Shown: positions 26,094 through 35,533, counted from the first letter of the stretch. The stretch is DNA of 36,254 bases from an uncultured Ardenticatenia bacterium (GCA_937127125.1 CAKZLO010000014.1:1-36254), one strand, 5' to 3'. Made by a program: numbers and translations. The notes: generated by a model not told the origin, from the letters alone.

Positions 26094-26834
26094 TTGTCCG
26101 CCTGTAGTGCGATACTTGGGAAAGTGCTAAAGTGGCTGGAGCCTTTGAGCAGTGTGGGACACTTCCGTTTTCTGTTGTGTGATCTAGATGACACCTTATA
26201 CCCCGCCGACGCTGGCATTATGAAGATGGTAGGGGAACGTATCAGCCGGTTTATGATTGAGAATCTGGATGTTCCACCAGAAATCGCTCCCCAGTTACGT
26301 CGACACTTTCGCGAACGCTATGGCACCACTATGCGTGGCCTGATTCTGCACTACGGCATCAATCCAGAGCACTACCTAGAGTATGTCCACGATATTCCCC
26401 TAGCCGACTTTATTCAACCCAATCCTGTCCTGAGCAGAGTATTGGCGGAGATCGACCTGACAAAGGTGATTTTCACCAATGCTAGTCGCGAGCACGCGTT
26501 GCGGGTACTTACCATTCTGGGCGTGCAACACCATTTCAGGCACATTATTGACGTGCGAGACTTCGGGTACCACAGCAAGCCGCACCGTTACGCCTATCAG
26601 CGCGCTCTTCAGATCTTGGAGGCTCGGCCGGAAGAATGCATTTTGGTCGACGACATGCCCCGTAATCTTGTTCCAGCCAGAACAATTGGTATGTTGGGGA
26701 TCCTGGTGCGTAATACTTACTCGGGCATCCAAGAGGATGGGAATAACACAGCAGATTTATTTGTGAACAGCATTTTGGAACTGGCAAACACGCTGCAGCC
26801 CGTGATGATGCACAGTGGACCGGCTAGCAAGTGA
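26094..26834 (+). CDS. HAD-family hydrolase, pyrimidine 5'-nucleotidase-like
   Basis: Cytoplasmic HAD phosphatase, 246 aa from a TTG at 26094 that has AAGGAG about 5 bases upstream; a GTG at about 26154 is the alternative. All four HAD motifs are seen: CDLDDTLYP (nucleophile Asp30, acid/base Asp32), VIFTNAS (motif II), SKPHRYAYQ with the motif III Lys, and ILVDDMPRNL (motif IV). A helical cap inserted after motif I and the motif wording match the SDT1/pyrimidine 5'-nucleotidase group. It lies 88 bases after E2 and may be the last gene of that operon or independent; an imperfect inverted repeat (26038-26044 with 26072-26078) sits between them. Substrate uncertain. Confidence 0.82.
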   Translation: MSACSAILGKVLKWLEPLSSVGHFRFLLCDLDDTLYPADAGIMKMVGERISRFMIENLDVPPEIAPQLRRHFRERYGTTMRGLILHYGINPEHYLEYVHDIPLADFIQPNPVLSRVLAEIDLTKVIFTNASREHALRVLTILGVQHHFRHIIDVRDFGYHSKPHRYAYQRALQILEARPEECILVDDMPRNLVPARTIGMLGILVRNTYSGIQEDGNNTADLFVNSILELANTLQPVMMHSGPASK

Positions 26835-26880
26835 ACAATGAATGCATGAGAGATATGGGATCAGGTTCAAGTAGAAAGGC

Positions 26881-28179
26881 CTACAGGTTTTCCAGCACAG
26901 CAAGGAGACGTTCTACCTCTTCGATGGTGTTGTAGTGAACAATTCCGACTCGCACCATACCCCCATCTTCTTCTACACCCAACCGTTCCGTCACTGAAAT
27001 AGCATAGTAATTTCCATCCCATACAAAGATACCTTCATCCCCAAGTCGTTGAGCGATCTCTTGAGGAGTGTAACCTTTCATACGGAAGGATACTGTGGGT
27101 ACACGTTCATCGAAGCGCTGTGTGTCAGTAATGCCATAGATCGTGATACCCGGGATGGCTTGTAACCCTCGCATCAGATGCTCGAACACGGGACGTTCGT
27201 AAGAGCGAATGGTTCATAGAGCTGCTTTTAGATTGCGGCGTCGTCCTTCCAGCTGGGAATACTGAGAGGCGAAACCCGTTCCGTAGCGGCTGCCTATTTC
27301 AGCCAAGTAGTCCACCGCTGCCATAGCACCCGCGATTCCCTCGTGATTCTTGGTGCCCGTTTCGAACTTATCGGGCGGCCGATCTTCTACTGGACGCACC
27401 TTGTAGGCTTGTAGGCGCTCCAGAACCTCATACCGCCCCCATAACACCCCGACATGGGGACCGAAAAACTTGTACACCGAACACACAAGAAAATCACAGC
27501 CGATCGCTTGTACGTCGATCGGCCCGTGCGGCGCGTAGTGCACAGCGTCCACATAGAGCCAGGCGCCTGCAGCGCGTGCCCACTCCGCAATCGTGCGCAC
27601 GTCATTGATGGTTCCTACAGCGTTCGATGCATATCCCACTGCGATTAGTCGCGTGCGTTTGCCAATGAGACGCTGAAAACCCATCATATCAAGGGTGCAA
27701 TCCTCAGGGTTAAAGTCTACGTAGCGGACCACCACACCAAGCTCTTGCAGAGCTGCCCAGGGAGCAATGTTGGCATCGTGATCCAGTCGTGTCACGATAA
27801 TCTCATCACCCGGACGCAACATTCGTCCGATAGCCCGGCTTATGGTGAACGTCAGGGTGGTCATATTAGGGCCGAAGACTATTTCATCCGCTGATGGCGC
27901 GTTCAGAAAATCAGCCATTGCCTGACGCGCCTCCTCAATTATGTGATCTGTGCGCCGACTAGTCTCATACAGTCCGTGGGTGTTAGCGTTCGAGCGCTTT
28001 AGATAATCGCTCACAGCGTCTATGACTGACTGTGGCACCTGTGTTCCACCCGGGCCGTCGAAAAAGACATAAGGTCTGCCACGCGAATCCGTCCGTTGCA
28101 GAGCAGGAAACTGGGCGCGTACCGAAGTCAGATCAGGCACAGAGGGGAAAAGAACGCGCTTGCTGGAAAGAGTATCCAT
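26881..28179 (-). pseudogene. Cysteine desulfurase-like class V aminotransferase interrupted by an in-frame TGA
   Basis: PLP-dependent class V aminotransferase of the cysteine desulfurase-like group. The reading frame runs from the ATG at 28179 (TAGGAG about 6 bases upstream, overlapping the mltG stop) to a TGA at 27216-27214, then continues in the same frame to a TAG at 26881. Conceptually it is a 432-codon protein, the normal family length. The front part holds FFDGPGGTQVPQSV, HDANIAPW, YVDAVHYAPHG and the PLP lysine Lys237 in VCSVYKFFGPHVG. The back part has VPTVSFRMKGYTP, FVWDGNYYA and VRVGIVHYN, needed for the small domain. The TGA replaces codon 322, at the helix joining the two. No frameshift is present. 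A recent nonsense mutation or base-calling error is likelier than recoding. Confidence 0.85.
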
Positions 28180-28188
28180 GAGCTGCTC

Positions 28189-29355
28189 CTACCGACCCCC
28201 CATGTATGTTTGCACGTTGCTTTCGTGTTCCTCCATTGTTGTGGCAAACACGTGTCCACCATCTCCACGCGCCACGAAATAGAGGTAATCGGTATTTGCT
28301 GGTTGCAAAACCGCCATTATCGCACTGATACCAGGGCTGCAGATCGGGCCGGGGGGCAATCCGGGATTCAAGTAGGTATTATATGGCGAATTGACACCTT
28401 GATATTCTTCGATGGTCACCGGTGTTTTCCACCATTGGCCGCTATCCGGTTGGTAACCCATTGCATACTGCACGGTTGGATCAGCGTTGAGATACATCCC
28501 ATGTTTCAGGCGATTGAGGTACACACTCGCGATAACAGGACGCTCATCAGGGATCACTGCCTCGCGCTCCACAATGGAAGCAAGTGTTAATACCTGATGG
28601 AAGCTCAACCCCTGAGCAGTAGCCATACGCTCCCATTCCACTGGCAAACGCGCCTGCAGTGTATTTAACATGCGGATCAGGAGATCCTCAGGAGCAGGTT
28701 GCACTGGTAGACGGTATGTCTCAGGAAACAGGTACCCCTCATAGCCCATCCCTGCCGGCTTGCTGGCCAGCAACGCGTGTTGTACAGCTTCCCCTTGTCG
28801 CACCACAGCCAGCAACACGCTGCCATCCATGATCCCTTGTTTTGAGAGCATATCTGCAACTTGCTCCGCGCGCCATCCCTCAGGAATGGTAACCGTAACC
28901 TCCTCAACCTTACTGTGCTGAAGTGCTTCCCCGATCTCACGCATGCTCATATTGCGACGGAGAATATATTCACCAGCTTCAAGGGAAGCATCCAGTCCGT
29001 TGTACTGAAGAAAGCGCCGAAAGAGATTAACGTCTGTGATTAGTCCCATCTCTTGCAGGCGGTTGCCCACACTGGCGGCGGTCTCTCCGACCTCTACTTT
29101 GAAATGAATCGGGGTAGGATCATCACTGAGAGGCCTGTTGATGCGATCGGCGTTCAACTGTAAATACAAACTGAGCGCCCAGTCTTCTACACCCTGCGGC
29201 CGTCGCTCGCCAGGTACATCGTTAAGGGCAATTGACACTTCACCACCACCTTGCGAGCGCAGGTACCAGACACCCACGCCAAAAACTGCGATGAGTGAAG
29301 CCAACGCAACCACGAAGAAAAACCCCCGAAGAAAAAGCCACAATTTCTTACGCAT
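28189..29355 (-). CDS. mltG: Endolytic murein transglycosylase MltG (YceG)
   Basis: Membrane-anchored lytic transglycosylase that cleaves nascent glycan strands and sets their length. The ATG at 29355 is chosen (AGGGAGG about 11 bases upstream); a TTG at 29385 would overlap ruvX. It gives 388 aa with one membrane helix (about 10-31). LysM-like subdomain VEVGETAASVGNRLQEMG starts near 88; IPEGWRAEQVADML near 157; the catalytic Glu263 is in LASIVEREAVIPDERP; then SVYLNRLKHGMYLNADPTVQYAMG and NPGLPPGPICSPG. It lies 26 bases after ruvX, a pairing common in bacteria, and the desulfurase-like gene follows 9 bases on. Intact. Confidence 0.95.
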   Translation of the reverse strand: MRKKLWLFLRGFFFVVALASLIAVFGVGVWYLRSQGGGEVSIALNDVPGERRPQGVEDWALSLYLQLNADRINRPLSDDPTPIHFKVEVGETAASVGNRLQEMGLITDVNLFRRFLQYNGLDASLEAGEYILRRNMSMREIGEALQHSKVEEVTVTIPEGWRAEQVADMLSKQGIMDGSVLLAVVRQGEAVQHALLASKPAGMGYEGYLFPETYRLPVQPAPEDLLIRMLNTLQARLPVEWERMATAQGLSFHQVLTLASIVEREAVIPDERPVIASVYLNRLKHGMYLNADPTVQYAMGYQPDSGQWWKTPVTIEEYQGVNSPYNTYLNPGLPPGPICSPGISAIMAVLQPANTDYLYFVARGDGGHVFATTMEEHESNVQTYMGGR

Positions 29356-29381
29356 GGGGTCTTGTACCTCCCTGTAGACAG

Positions 29382-29783
29382 TCAAACGTGATGGTCTAAA
29401 TACTCCTGCAAAATAACCGCTGCTGCCGCCGCGTCAACAGGAACACGATTCTTGCGGCCTGCTTCGGCCAGCAGATCTTGTGCTATAGCGGTCGAATAGC
29501 GCTCGTCCACCGTCTCCACAGGCACAGGGAGCACGCGTGCCAGCGCTCTAGCGTAGCGCGCCACCTTACGCGCCTGCGCTCTGATTTCTCCGTCCAGCGA
29601 GACAGGCAATCCTACAATTACACGCTGAGCTTCCAATCTTTGCACCAGCTCAGCCACTGTTGCGAAGTCCTCGGCGCGTGAGCGACGCTCGATAATCGTA
29701 TATGGTCTGGCAAGGGTACCACTCGGATCACTGACTGCTACCCCGATGCGGCGCTCACCTATATCTAATGCGATGATCACCAT
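29382..29783 (-). CDS. ruvX: RuvX/YqgF Holliday junction resolvase-like protein
   Basis: RNase H-fold nuclease implicated in pre-16S rRNA 5' end processing and possibly Holliday junctions, 133 aa. It opens with MVIIALDIGERRIGVAVSD (first acidic residue Asp7), then VIVGLPVSLDGE, VDERYSTAIAQ and the C-terminal acidic site VDAAAAAVILQEYLD. The ribosome-binding site is weak; the stop of the upstream baseplate-J-like gene is 23 bases away, so expression is probably from the alaS-led transcript. alaS-ruvX-mltG synteny is familiar from Firmicutes and others; here two envelope-type genes are inserted between alaS and ruvX. Confidence 0.95.
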   Translation of the reverse strand: MVIIALDIGERRIGVAVSDPSGTLARPYTIIERRSRAEDFATVAELVQRLEAQRVIVGLPVSLDGEIRAQARKVARYARALARVLPVPVETVDERYSTAIAQDLLAEAGRKNRVPVDAAAAAVILQEYLDHHV

Positions 29784-29805
29784 GGAGACATCATACAGAC
29801 AGCCA

Positions 29806-31488
29806 CTACTCCACCACAGTCACGCGAATCCGGAATGGCAGCCACGGCAGTCGCCCCAACCAGTCCGGTTCGACCGATATAGAGGGAGGCTCCGCCAGCG
29901 GCAAATGCTGAGCCAGCAATTGTTTTGCTTGCTCGAGTGGAAGTCCACGCACGATCCCAACAACCTGATCTCCATCTATTTGTGCTACTGCCTCAGCCGA
30001 AGCCTGCATCGCGAACGTAACCGAGCGGTCATCCGCCACACTTAGCACCTGACCAATCTCAAACTGGAGAGTGCGCGGATCCAGCTTGTGCCCTGAGGGA
30101 AGCTCCAACTGTAAAGCGGCCAATGCCAGTTGATTAGCATACTGGCCGGCAATAACTGTTCCACGCACCACTGCACGCATATCCAAGGAGAGCTGATCTG
30201 CCTGTTCCCCGTCCAAGCTAGGCGTGAAAATTCCCTCTAGTGGCAACACTACTACTGATTCAGGTGGCAAGAACTCTTGCTCACCCAACTCTCCTTTGAG
30301 GCGATTGAAACCCTCTTGATACATCTTTTGCAACACTATGGACCACAGACGATCCTTGTCCTCTCGCGTGACCACACCTGCTTGCTTAACTGCTCCCCCA
30401 CTTGTTGGTGTCTCATTTATCACGGCCAGCTGACGCGCAAGGATGGGGTTCTCAATACGGTTGATCTGGCCGGCTGCCACGTTGCCGATGGGGCCGGGAT
30501 CTACTGCGGTTATAGTTACAGCTGCCGTGGCGTTCAAAGCGGCTGGCACCGTCGCCGTGATATTGGTAACAAAACGCACGTTCAGGCCGCGTGAGGTACT
30601 AACAGTTGTGCTCATCGGCACCGTTACTTCCTGCAACGTGCGGTTGATAAATGTAACAGAGCCAACAGCGCGTTCCGTAGGCAAGGCACTGGCTCCAGAA
30701 GGCGCGATCACACCAACATCTCTTAGCTCCACCTGCGCCAGACGGGCCGGTATATCTAATGTCTGGTAATTGACCTTTTCTGCTTGCGGGTCAGCGCGCA
30801 AGGTCAACTCGGTTCGCACAGGGACACGCTTTGGTCTTAGATGAATTGAGCCTTCGGGGTAGAGGAGCAGTACCACCACACCAATCATAGCGGTCAAAAT
30901 TGCCAGCAAGACCAAGAAACCTGCAGCTTTGAGAAGACGTCGTACGATGACTTGTGAAGGGGTCAAACGGCGTCTACCCTTGATTTGAAAAGTGGGCAAC
31001 CACTCAGGACGCGCTACCCTTCGGTAAGGACGTTCTGGCAACGACACCCCCGGCACCTTGTCCGGTTCGATTACATCTTCGTGTGCTGTGACCAGCTCCT
31101 TTGGGCTGACTGGCTTTGCCTCTTCACCAGTAGATATTAACCATTGGGAACGGCGCGCCTGGTCAAGCGAGCCAAAAGTAGTCAGGCCAGCTTCAGCAGC
31201 GAGCTCGCTCACTCGCGGGTCCGGAGTGACCAGAGCCACTGTGCGTCCTGTGCTGCCAGCATAGCGTGCTATGAGCTTCAAGCTGACAAGGTTTCTCAAC
31301 ACGCGATTCCGAGATGGAAGCACAAGCAGCACTCGGGTTGCCTCAGCCCACTCCAGTCGATCTCGGACAATTGCAGCGTCGTCCCCCGGCTCAAGATAAA
31401 TCACCTGCGCCACCTCGTCCTGAGCAGACCGTTGAGCTCTGGGCACTGATCCGGCAACCTTCCTTGGACGTTGCGCCTGTTTCACCAT
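29806..31488 (-). CDS. Single-pass membrane protein with baseplate J/gp47-like extracytoplasmic region
   Basis: 560 aa in three parts. Residues about 25-112 form a Rossmann-like cytoplasmic domain (IYLEPGDDAAIVRDRLEWAEATRVLLVLP wording, then VALVTPDPRVSELAAEAG). A basic linker leads to one membrane helix at about 187-210. The rest, outside the membrane, is beta-rich with VGSVTFINRTLQEVTVPMST, TAAVTITAVDPGPIGNVAAG and other segments like Baseplate_J proteins. No phage genes are near, so this is a chromosomal envelope protein, not a tail part. Its ATG lies inside the end of the preceding ATPase gene (7-base overlap, no ribosome-binding site), pointing to coupled translation and a possible complex. 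Cytoplasmic domain, one helix and external domain next to a PilM/FtsA-like ATPase recalls PilM-PilN. Function unknown. Confidence 0.75.
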   Translation of the reverse strand: MVKQAQRPRKVAGSVPRAQRSAQDEVAQVIYLEPGDDAAIVRDRLEWAEATRVLLVLPSRNRVLRNLVSLKLIARYAGSTGRTVALVTPDPRVSELAAEAGLTTFGSLDQARRSQWLISTGEEAKPVSPKELVTAHEDVIEPDKVPGVSLPERPYRRVARPEWLPTFQIKGRRRLTPSQVIVRRLLKAAGFLVLLAILTAMIGVVVLLLYPEGSIHLRPKRVPVRTELTLRADPQAEKVNYQTLDIPARLAQVELRDVGVIAPSGASALPTERAVGSVTFINRTLQEVTVPMSTTVSTSRGLNVRFVTNITATVPAALNATAAVTITAVDPGPIGNVAAGQINRIENPILARQLAVINETPTSGGAVKQAGVVTREDKDRLWSIVLQKMYQEGFNRLKGELGEQEFLPPESVVVLPLEGIFTPSLDGEQADQLSLDMRAVVRGTVIAGQYANQLALAALQLELPSGHKLDPRTLQFEIGQVLSVADDRSVTFAMQASAEAVAQIDGDQVVGIVRGLPLEQAKQLLAQHLPLAEPPSISVEPDWLGRLPWLPFRIRVTVVE

Positions 31489-32795
31489 ACTACACTAGCC
31501 GCTGACCCTATCGCTGAGGCTAAAAGATCCCCCATAGGCCGGGGAGGTACATTCAACAGAAAAGAGGATTGGCCCGATCGGCACGAGCTTAGACAGCTTC
31601 CCAAGGACTGAACCTCTACAGCACGATCAAAGTGCAGCCCTGGTACTGTTGCCACACTGCTCGCCGTGGACATAAGATCCGGTAGCAAGCTCCCGCCCCC
31701 AGTGACGAACACGCGACCTGGGAGGATACCCTCATCGTTTCCCGTAGTGTACGCTAATGATGCATCACTTTCTGGTCTCGCTGATCTACTATTGTGATGC
31801 TCGGCCGTCAGATTGCGGAGTGCAGATACAAACGATTCGAACCAGCTGCTCAGTGGTTTTTCCAATGCACGCTTTACCAGGAAGACATCCTCCCGTGACA
31901 GAGTATTGTCTACATAGGCGCGTTTCAGCGCCTCTGCGCGTTCTGGTATGCATCGAAACTTCTGAGCCAGACTCGATGTAAAGAGCTCACCTCCCTGAGG
32001 CCACCACACAGTCGCTACCAAGGCATTGTGGCGGATCAAGTTGAGGTTGGTGCCTTGCCCACCCACATCGAGCAAGATCGCGTCGCGTTGTGGCACCAAC
32101 GTCGCCAGAGACTGGGGACCAGCCACTACTGCATAGACAGATACTTCCAACCTCTTGGCGATCGTCGCCACAACGTCCACAATTCTCGACGGCGCAGCAA
32201 AGCCAAAGATAGATGCGCTCAGCATTTTACCTTTGAGACCGATCGCATCGCTGACGGGATGGCCGTCTATCGCGAGCATCAAACTGGTGGCCGAAGCAAG
32301 CGGCTTCCATGTTTCATTCTGGTTGTGATGGTCGATTAGCTGTTCGTGAAGTAGCTTCTCTACACGTTCGCGCAGTCTCGCTACCTCGCGCGCTGAGACA
32401 GGAGCTGCTGGATCAAGGCGTCTTTGGTGTAAAGTGACAAGCCTACTGCGAATAAAACGTGCCGGCAGGCAGAAGACTGCATCATCTGGGACTACTTTAT
32501 GAGCTACATCTGACGCTGTACGATCCTCTGCAGTTGTCAGGGCTTCGTCTGCAGCAACAGCGAGCGTAAGGATTGACGTGCGATCACCGTCAAGCGCGCA
32601 AGCATGCACCGAGGCAATGCCGTAGCCCAGAATCCGCACGGCGCCATTTTCCCGTTGTGCCACTATCGCTTTCAGTGAATCAGCACCGAGATCAAGCAAA
32701 CTAAGATGCTTGAAACGCCTGTAGTTAGCTTTCTTCGGAGAGCTCCTGAGGGTGGCTGGATAATAGGTTCTGATCGAATCAAATAAGTTGCGCAT
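31482..32795 (-). CDS. FtsA/PilM-like actin-fold ATPase
   Basis: Cytoplasmic protein of the FtsA/PilM/MreB ASKHA fold, about 437 aa. Seen are the phosphate-1 loop LLDLGADSLKAIVAQ near the N-terminus, phosphate-2 LLDVGGQGTNLNLIRH in the middle, WWPQGGELFTSSLAQKF as in PilM-type proteins, and the adenosine motif VFVTGGGSLLPDL. The start is uncertain: the ATG at 32795 looks natural, while a TTG at 32822 would overlap the alaS stop by 4 bases and extend the protein by 9 residues; neither has a clear ribosome-binding site. Type IV pilus genes are absent from the window. Overlap with the downstream membrane-protein gene suggests that they form a complex. Divergent from classical FtsA, so pilM or ftsA is not assigned. 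Confidence 0.75.
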   Translation of the reverse strand: MRNLFDSIRTYYPATLRSSPKKANYRRFKHLSLLDLGADSLKAIVAQRENGAVRILGYGIASVHACALDGDRTSILTLAVAADEALTTAEDRTASDVAHKVVPDDAVFCLPARFIRSRLVTLHQRRLDPAAPVSAREVARLRERVEKLLHEQLIDHHNQNETWKPLASATSLMLAIDGHPVSDAIGLKGKMLSASIFGFAAPSRIVDVVATIAKRLEVSVYAVVAGPQSLATLVPQRDAILLDVGGQGTNLNLIRHNALVATVWWPQGGELFTSSLAQKFRCIPERAEALKRAYVDNTLSREDVFLVKRALEKPLSSWFESFVSALRNLTAEHHNSRSARPESDASLAYTTGNDEGILPGRVFVTGGGSLLPDLMSTASSVATVPGLHFDRAVEVQSLGSCLSSCRSGQSSFLLNVPPRPMGDLLASAIGSAASVVW

Positions 32796-32818
32796 CACAA
32801 AACGCGGTGGGCATTCGT

Positions 32819-35533
32819 TCAATCGTGCAATGCCTGTCGCACCAACTCCGGCACCACTTCCAACGCCTCGTCCATCCGTGTCACATCATGACCACCTGCC
32901 TGAGCCAAGGTGGGTTTGCCGCCGCCGCTTCCCCCCACCTTTTGTGCCACAGCACGCACGAGATTGCCTGCGTGTACTCCGCGTTGGACTAGGTCGGGAG
33001 TTACAGCTGCTACGAAATTTGGCTTGCCACTTAGCACTGCGCCCAAAACTATCACACCAGAACCAACTCGTTCGCGAAACCAGTCGCTCATCTCACGCAA
33101 TATGGTGATGTCGCTCACGTCCACTTTGACGGATAGAACATTCACACTGTCGACTCTCTTAACCTCACTCAGGATGCGCTCGAAATCTCGACGAGCCAGC
33201 TCACGTTGCAAAGTGGCAATCATCTTCTCTTTAGCCTGTAACTGATCCAGAAGGCTTAGGACCTTGCGATCTGTCTCCTCAGGAGCACAGCCCAGGAAAG
33301 CAGCTGCGGCGTCAAGCACCATCATTCGCTTCTGCACCAGCTGGTAGGCATGACGACCTGTCACAGCTTCAATGCGTCGGATACCAGCGGCGACGCCACT
33401 TTCCGATATGATATGAAATAGCCCAATGTCGCCAGTGTACTCCACATGGGTCCCGCCACACAGCTCCTGGCTGAAGATCTCACTATCCTCGCCGATTTTC
33501 ACCACACGAACCAAATCGCCATACTTCTCACCAAAAAGTGCTATCGCTCCCTCAGCTACAGCCTGACGATATTCCTCTTGCTCGATACGCACGGCATAGT
33601 TGGCCAGAATAGCTTCATTCACCAAGCTTTCAACTGTGCGCAGTTCCTCTTGAGTCAACATAGTGGGATGGGTGAAATCAAAGCGCAGACGATCTGGCGC
33701 CACGAGAGATCCCGCCTGCTGGACATGCTCGCCCAGCACATAACGCAACTCACTGTGCAGCAAATGCGTGGCAGTGTGGTTGCGCATTATGTCCCAACGA
33801 CGATCCAGGTCTACCGAAGCCAAAACAGTATCATCTACGCGCACAGTGCCTGTTTTCACTTGGCCAACGTGAACGACTAACCCGGCCACAGGCTGCCTCG
33901 CGTCTTCTACATGGACTTCCCAGATTGGAGGCTCGTCTGGATTGTGATAGTGCGCTATCGAGCCAGTATCGCTAACTTGACCTCCTGATTCTACGTAAAA
34001 GACAGTATCGGCTAACACTATCTCAACTTGTTCCCCGGCCCGAGCCTCGCGGACGGGTGTCCTGTCCCGCAGGATCGCCACGACTTTTGTCTCGACCTGG
34101 GCATTCTCATAAGGGTTATAGTTGACACCACGCGCGCCCAGCTTGTGTTCCGTTTTCAACCGCTCAAGCAGTTCAGCGTAAAAGGTCAGGTTATCCAGCT
34201 CAGCCAATCTGAAACGCTCCGATGAAGAGACCCTTTCGTGCTCAGCCATTGCCTCACGATAGCCAGCCTCGTCAACAAAAAGGCCATTTTCCGCAGCAAT
34301 GTCACGCGTGAGCTCAAAGGGGAATCCGTAAGTCGCATGCAGTTTGAAAGCTTCAGCGCCTGAGATTGTAGTCTGACCTTCGCTCTTCAGTTGATCCATC
34401 AGCTCGGTCAGCATATTCAATCCGATTTCGTAGGTCTGGTAGAAACGCTCTTCCTCTTGGGTGATAACGTTCAGTATGAAATCGGCGCGTGTGCGCAGCT
34501 CGGTGTAGTGATCGGACATTTGGTCGATCACCACACGCGCGACCTCGGCCAGAAAAGGTTCCGTGAAGCCCGCAATGCGGCCGTAGCGCGCGGCGCGTCG
34601 TAAGATCAGGCGCAACACGTAGCGTCGTCCCTCGTTACCAGGTATAACGCCATCCCCGATCATAAAGGTTATGGCGCGCCCATGATCAGCAATGACACGA
34701 TATGCTACCAAATGCTGTTCCCTTTGTGTCTCAGTGTGGCCAAGCAGCTGCTGGACCCTATCCATAATGGGTGTGAAAAGATCGGTATCGTAATTGCTCC
34801 GTTTCCCTTGAATGACTGCTACGAGACGTTCCAGACCCATGCCGGTATCCACACCAGTTTTGGGGAGTGGTACGCGTGTGCCATCTGGCTTCTGGTTGAA
34901 CTGCATGAAAACCAGGTTCCATATCTCCAACCAACGCTCGCAGCCGTTGTCCAGGGCAACACTGCAATCGGGTTGACCACAGGTGCAATACTCTGCGCCC
35001 CAGTCATAATGTACTTCGCTGGTAGGGCCACACGGGCCAGTATCGCCCATCATCCAGAAGTTGGTCTTATCACCCATGCGGTACACACGGGCAGGATCAA
35101 CACCAATGTCACTGATCCAATAGCCCAATGCTTCGTCATCGTCACAATGTACCGTGTAGTACAGCCGTCTGGGGTCAAGGCCATACACTTGGGTCAGGCA
35201 CTCGTAGGCGTAGCGAATAGCTTCTTTCTTGAAATAATCCCCGAAGGAAAAGTTGCCTAGCATCTCAAAGAAGGTATGATGTCGAGGAGAAGGGCCTACG
35301 TTTTCCAGGTCGTTATGCTTGCCAGAGACCCGCATGCACTTTTGCACCGTCGCCGCACGCTGGTAGTCGCGCTTTTCGAGGCCCAGGAATACATCTTTGA
35401 ACTGTACCATGCCCGCATTAGTGAATAGCAACGTGGGATCGTTGCCCGGTACCAGCGATGCGCTTGGTACAATTACGTGCCCGTTTTGGCGGAAATAATC
35501 GAGAAACGCCTGGCGAATTTGGGCACTATTCAT
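32819..35533 (-). CDS. alaS: Alanyl-tRNA synthetase
   Basis: Charges tRNA-Ala in the cytoplasm; 904 aa, slightly longer than the 875-880 typical. It has the N-terminal class II core (FLDYFRQNGHVIVPSASLVPGNDPTLLFTNAGM), motif 2-like TFFEMLGNFSFGDYFKKEAI, and motif 3 GMGLERL. The editing domain has the HxxxH in NHTATHLLH and the CGGTH zinc-binding pair. The C-Ala domain ends in a Gly-rich GGSGGGKPTLAQAGG. A Cys-rich stretch in the core (CTCGQPDC ... GCERW) may bind zinc, as seen in some lineages. It heads a long minus-strand operon (alaS, ATPase, baseplate-J-like, ruvX, mltG, desulfurase-like). No T-box was seen upstream. Confidence 0.98.
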   Translation of the reverse strand: MNSAQIRQAFLDYFRQNGHVIVPSASLVPGNDPTLLFTNAGMVQFKDVFLGLEKRDYQRAATVQKCMRVSGKHNDLENVGPSPRHHTFFEMLGNFSFGDYFKKEAIRYAYECLTQVYGLDPRRLYYTVHCDDDEALGYWISDIGVDPARVYRMGDKTNFWMMGDTGPCGPTSEVHYDWGAEYCTCGQPDCSVALDNGCERWLEIWNLVFMQFNQKPDGTRVPLPKTGVDTGMGLERLVAVIQGKRSNYDTDLFTPIMDRVQQLLGHTETQREQHLVAYRVIADHGRAITFMIGDGVIPGNEGRRYVLRLILRRAARYGRIAGFTEPFLAEVARVVIDQMSDHYTELRTRADFILNVITQEEERFYQTYEIGLNMLTELMDQLKSEGQTTISGAEAFKLHATYGFPFELTRDIAAENGLFVDEAGYREAMAEHERVSSSERFRLAELDNLTFYAELLERLKTEHKLGARGVNYNPYENAQVETKVVAILRDRTPVREARAGEQVEIVLADTVFYVESGGQVSDTGSIAHYHNPDEPPIWEVHVEDARQPVAGLVVHVGQVKTGTVRVDDTVLASVDLDRRWDIMRNHTATHLLHSELRYVLGEHVQQAGSLVAPDRLRFDFTHPTMLTQEELRTVESLVNEAILANYAVRIEQEEYRQAVAEGAIALFGEKYGDLVRVVKIGEDSEIFSQELCGGTHVEYTGDIGLFHIISESGVAAGIRRIEAVTGRHAYQLVQKRMMVLDAAAAFLGCAPEETDRKVLSLLDQLQAKEKMIATLQRELARRDFERILSEVKRVDSVNVLSVKVDVSDITILREMSDWFRERVGSGVIVLGAVLSGKPNFVAAVTPDLVQRGVHAGNLVRAVAQKVGGSGGGKPTLAQAGGHDVTRMDEALEVVPELVRQALHD

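Noticed and set aside
27214-27216. TGA read as selenocysteine or tryptophan
   Set aside because: TGA clearly ends several intact genes in this window (first MFS gene, gcvPA, ruvX, alaS), so it is not reassigned. The position is not a redox site in the family, and no SECIS-like hairpin was evident.
29806-31488. Phage tail or contractile-injection locus
   Set aside because: Only the baseplate-J-like segment recalls a tail protein. It has a membrane helix and a cytoplasmic domain, and no sheath, tube, spike or ATPase genes of an injection system are present.
34682-35260. 192-codon plus-strand frame inside alaS
   Set aside because: Antisense to the conserved catalytic core of alaS; the composition is that of a reverse-complement shadow.
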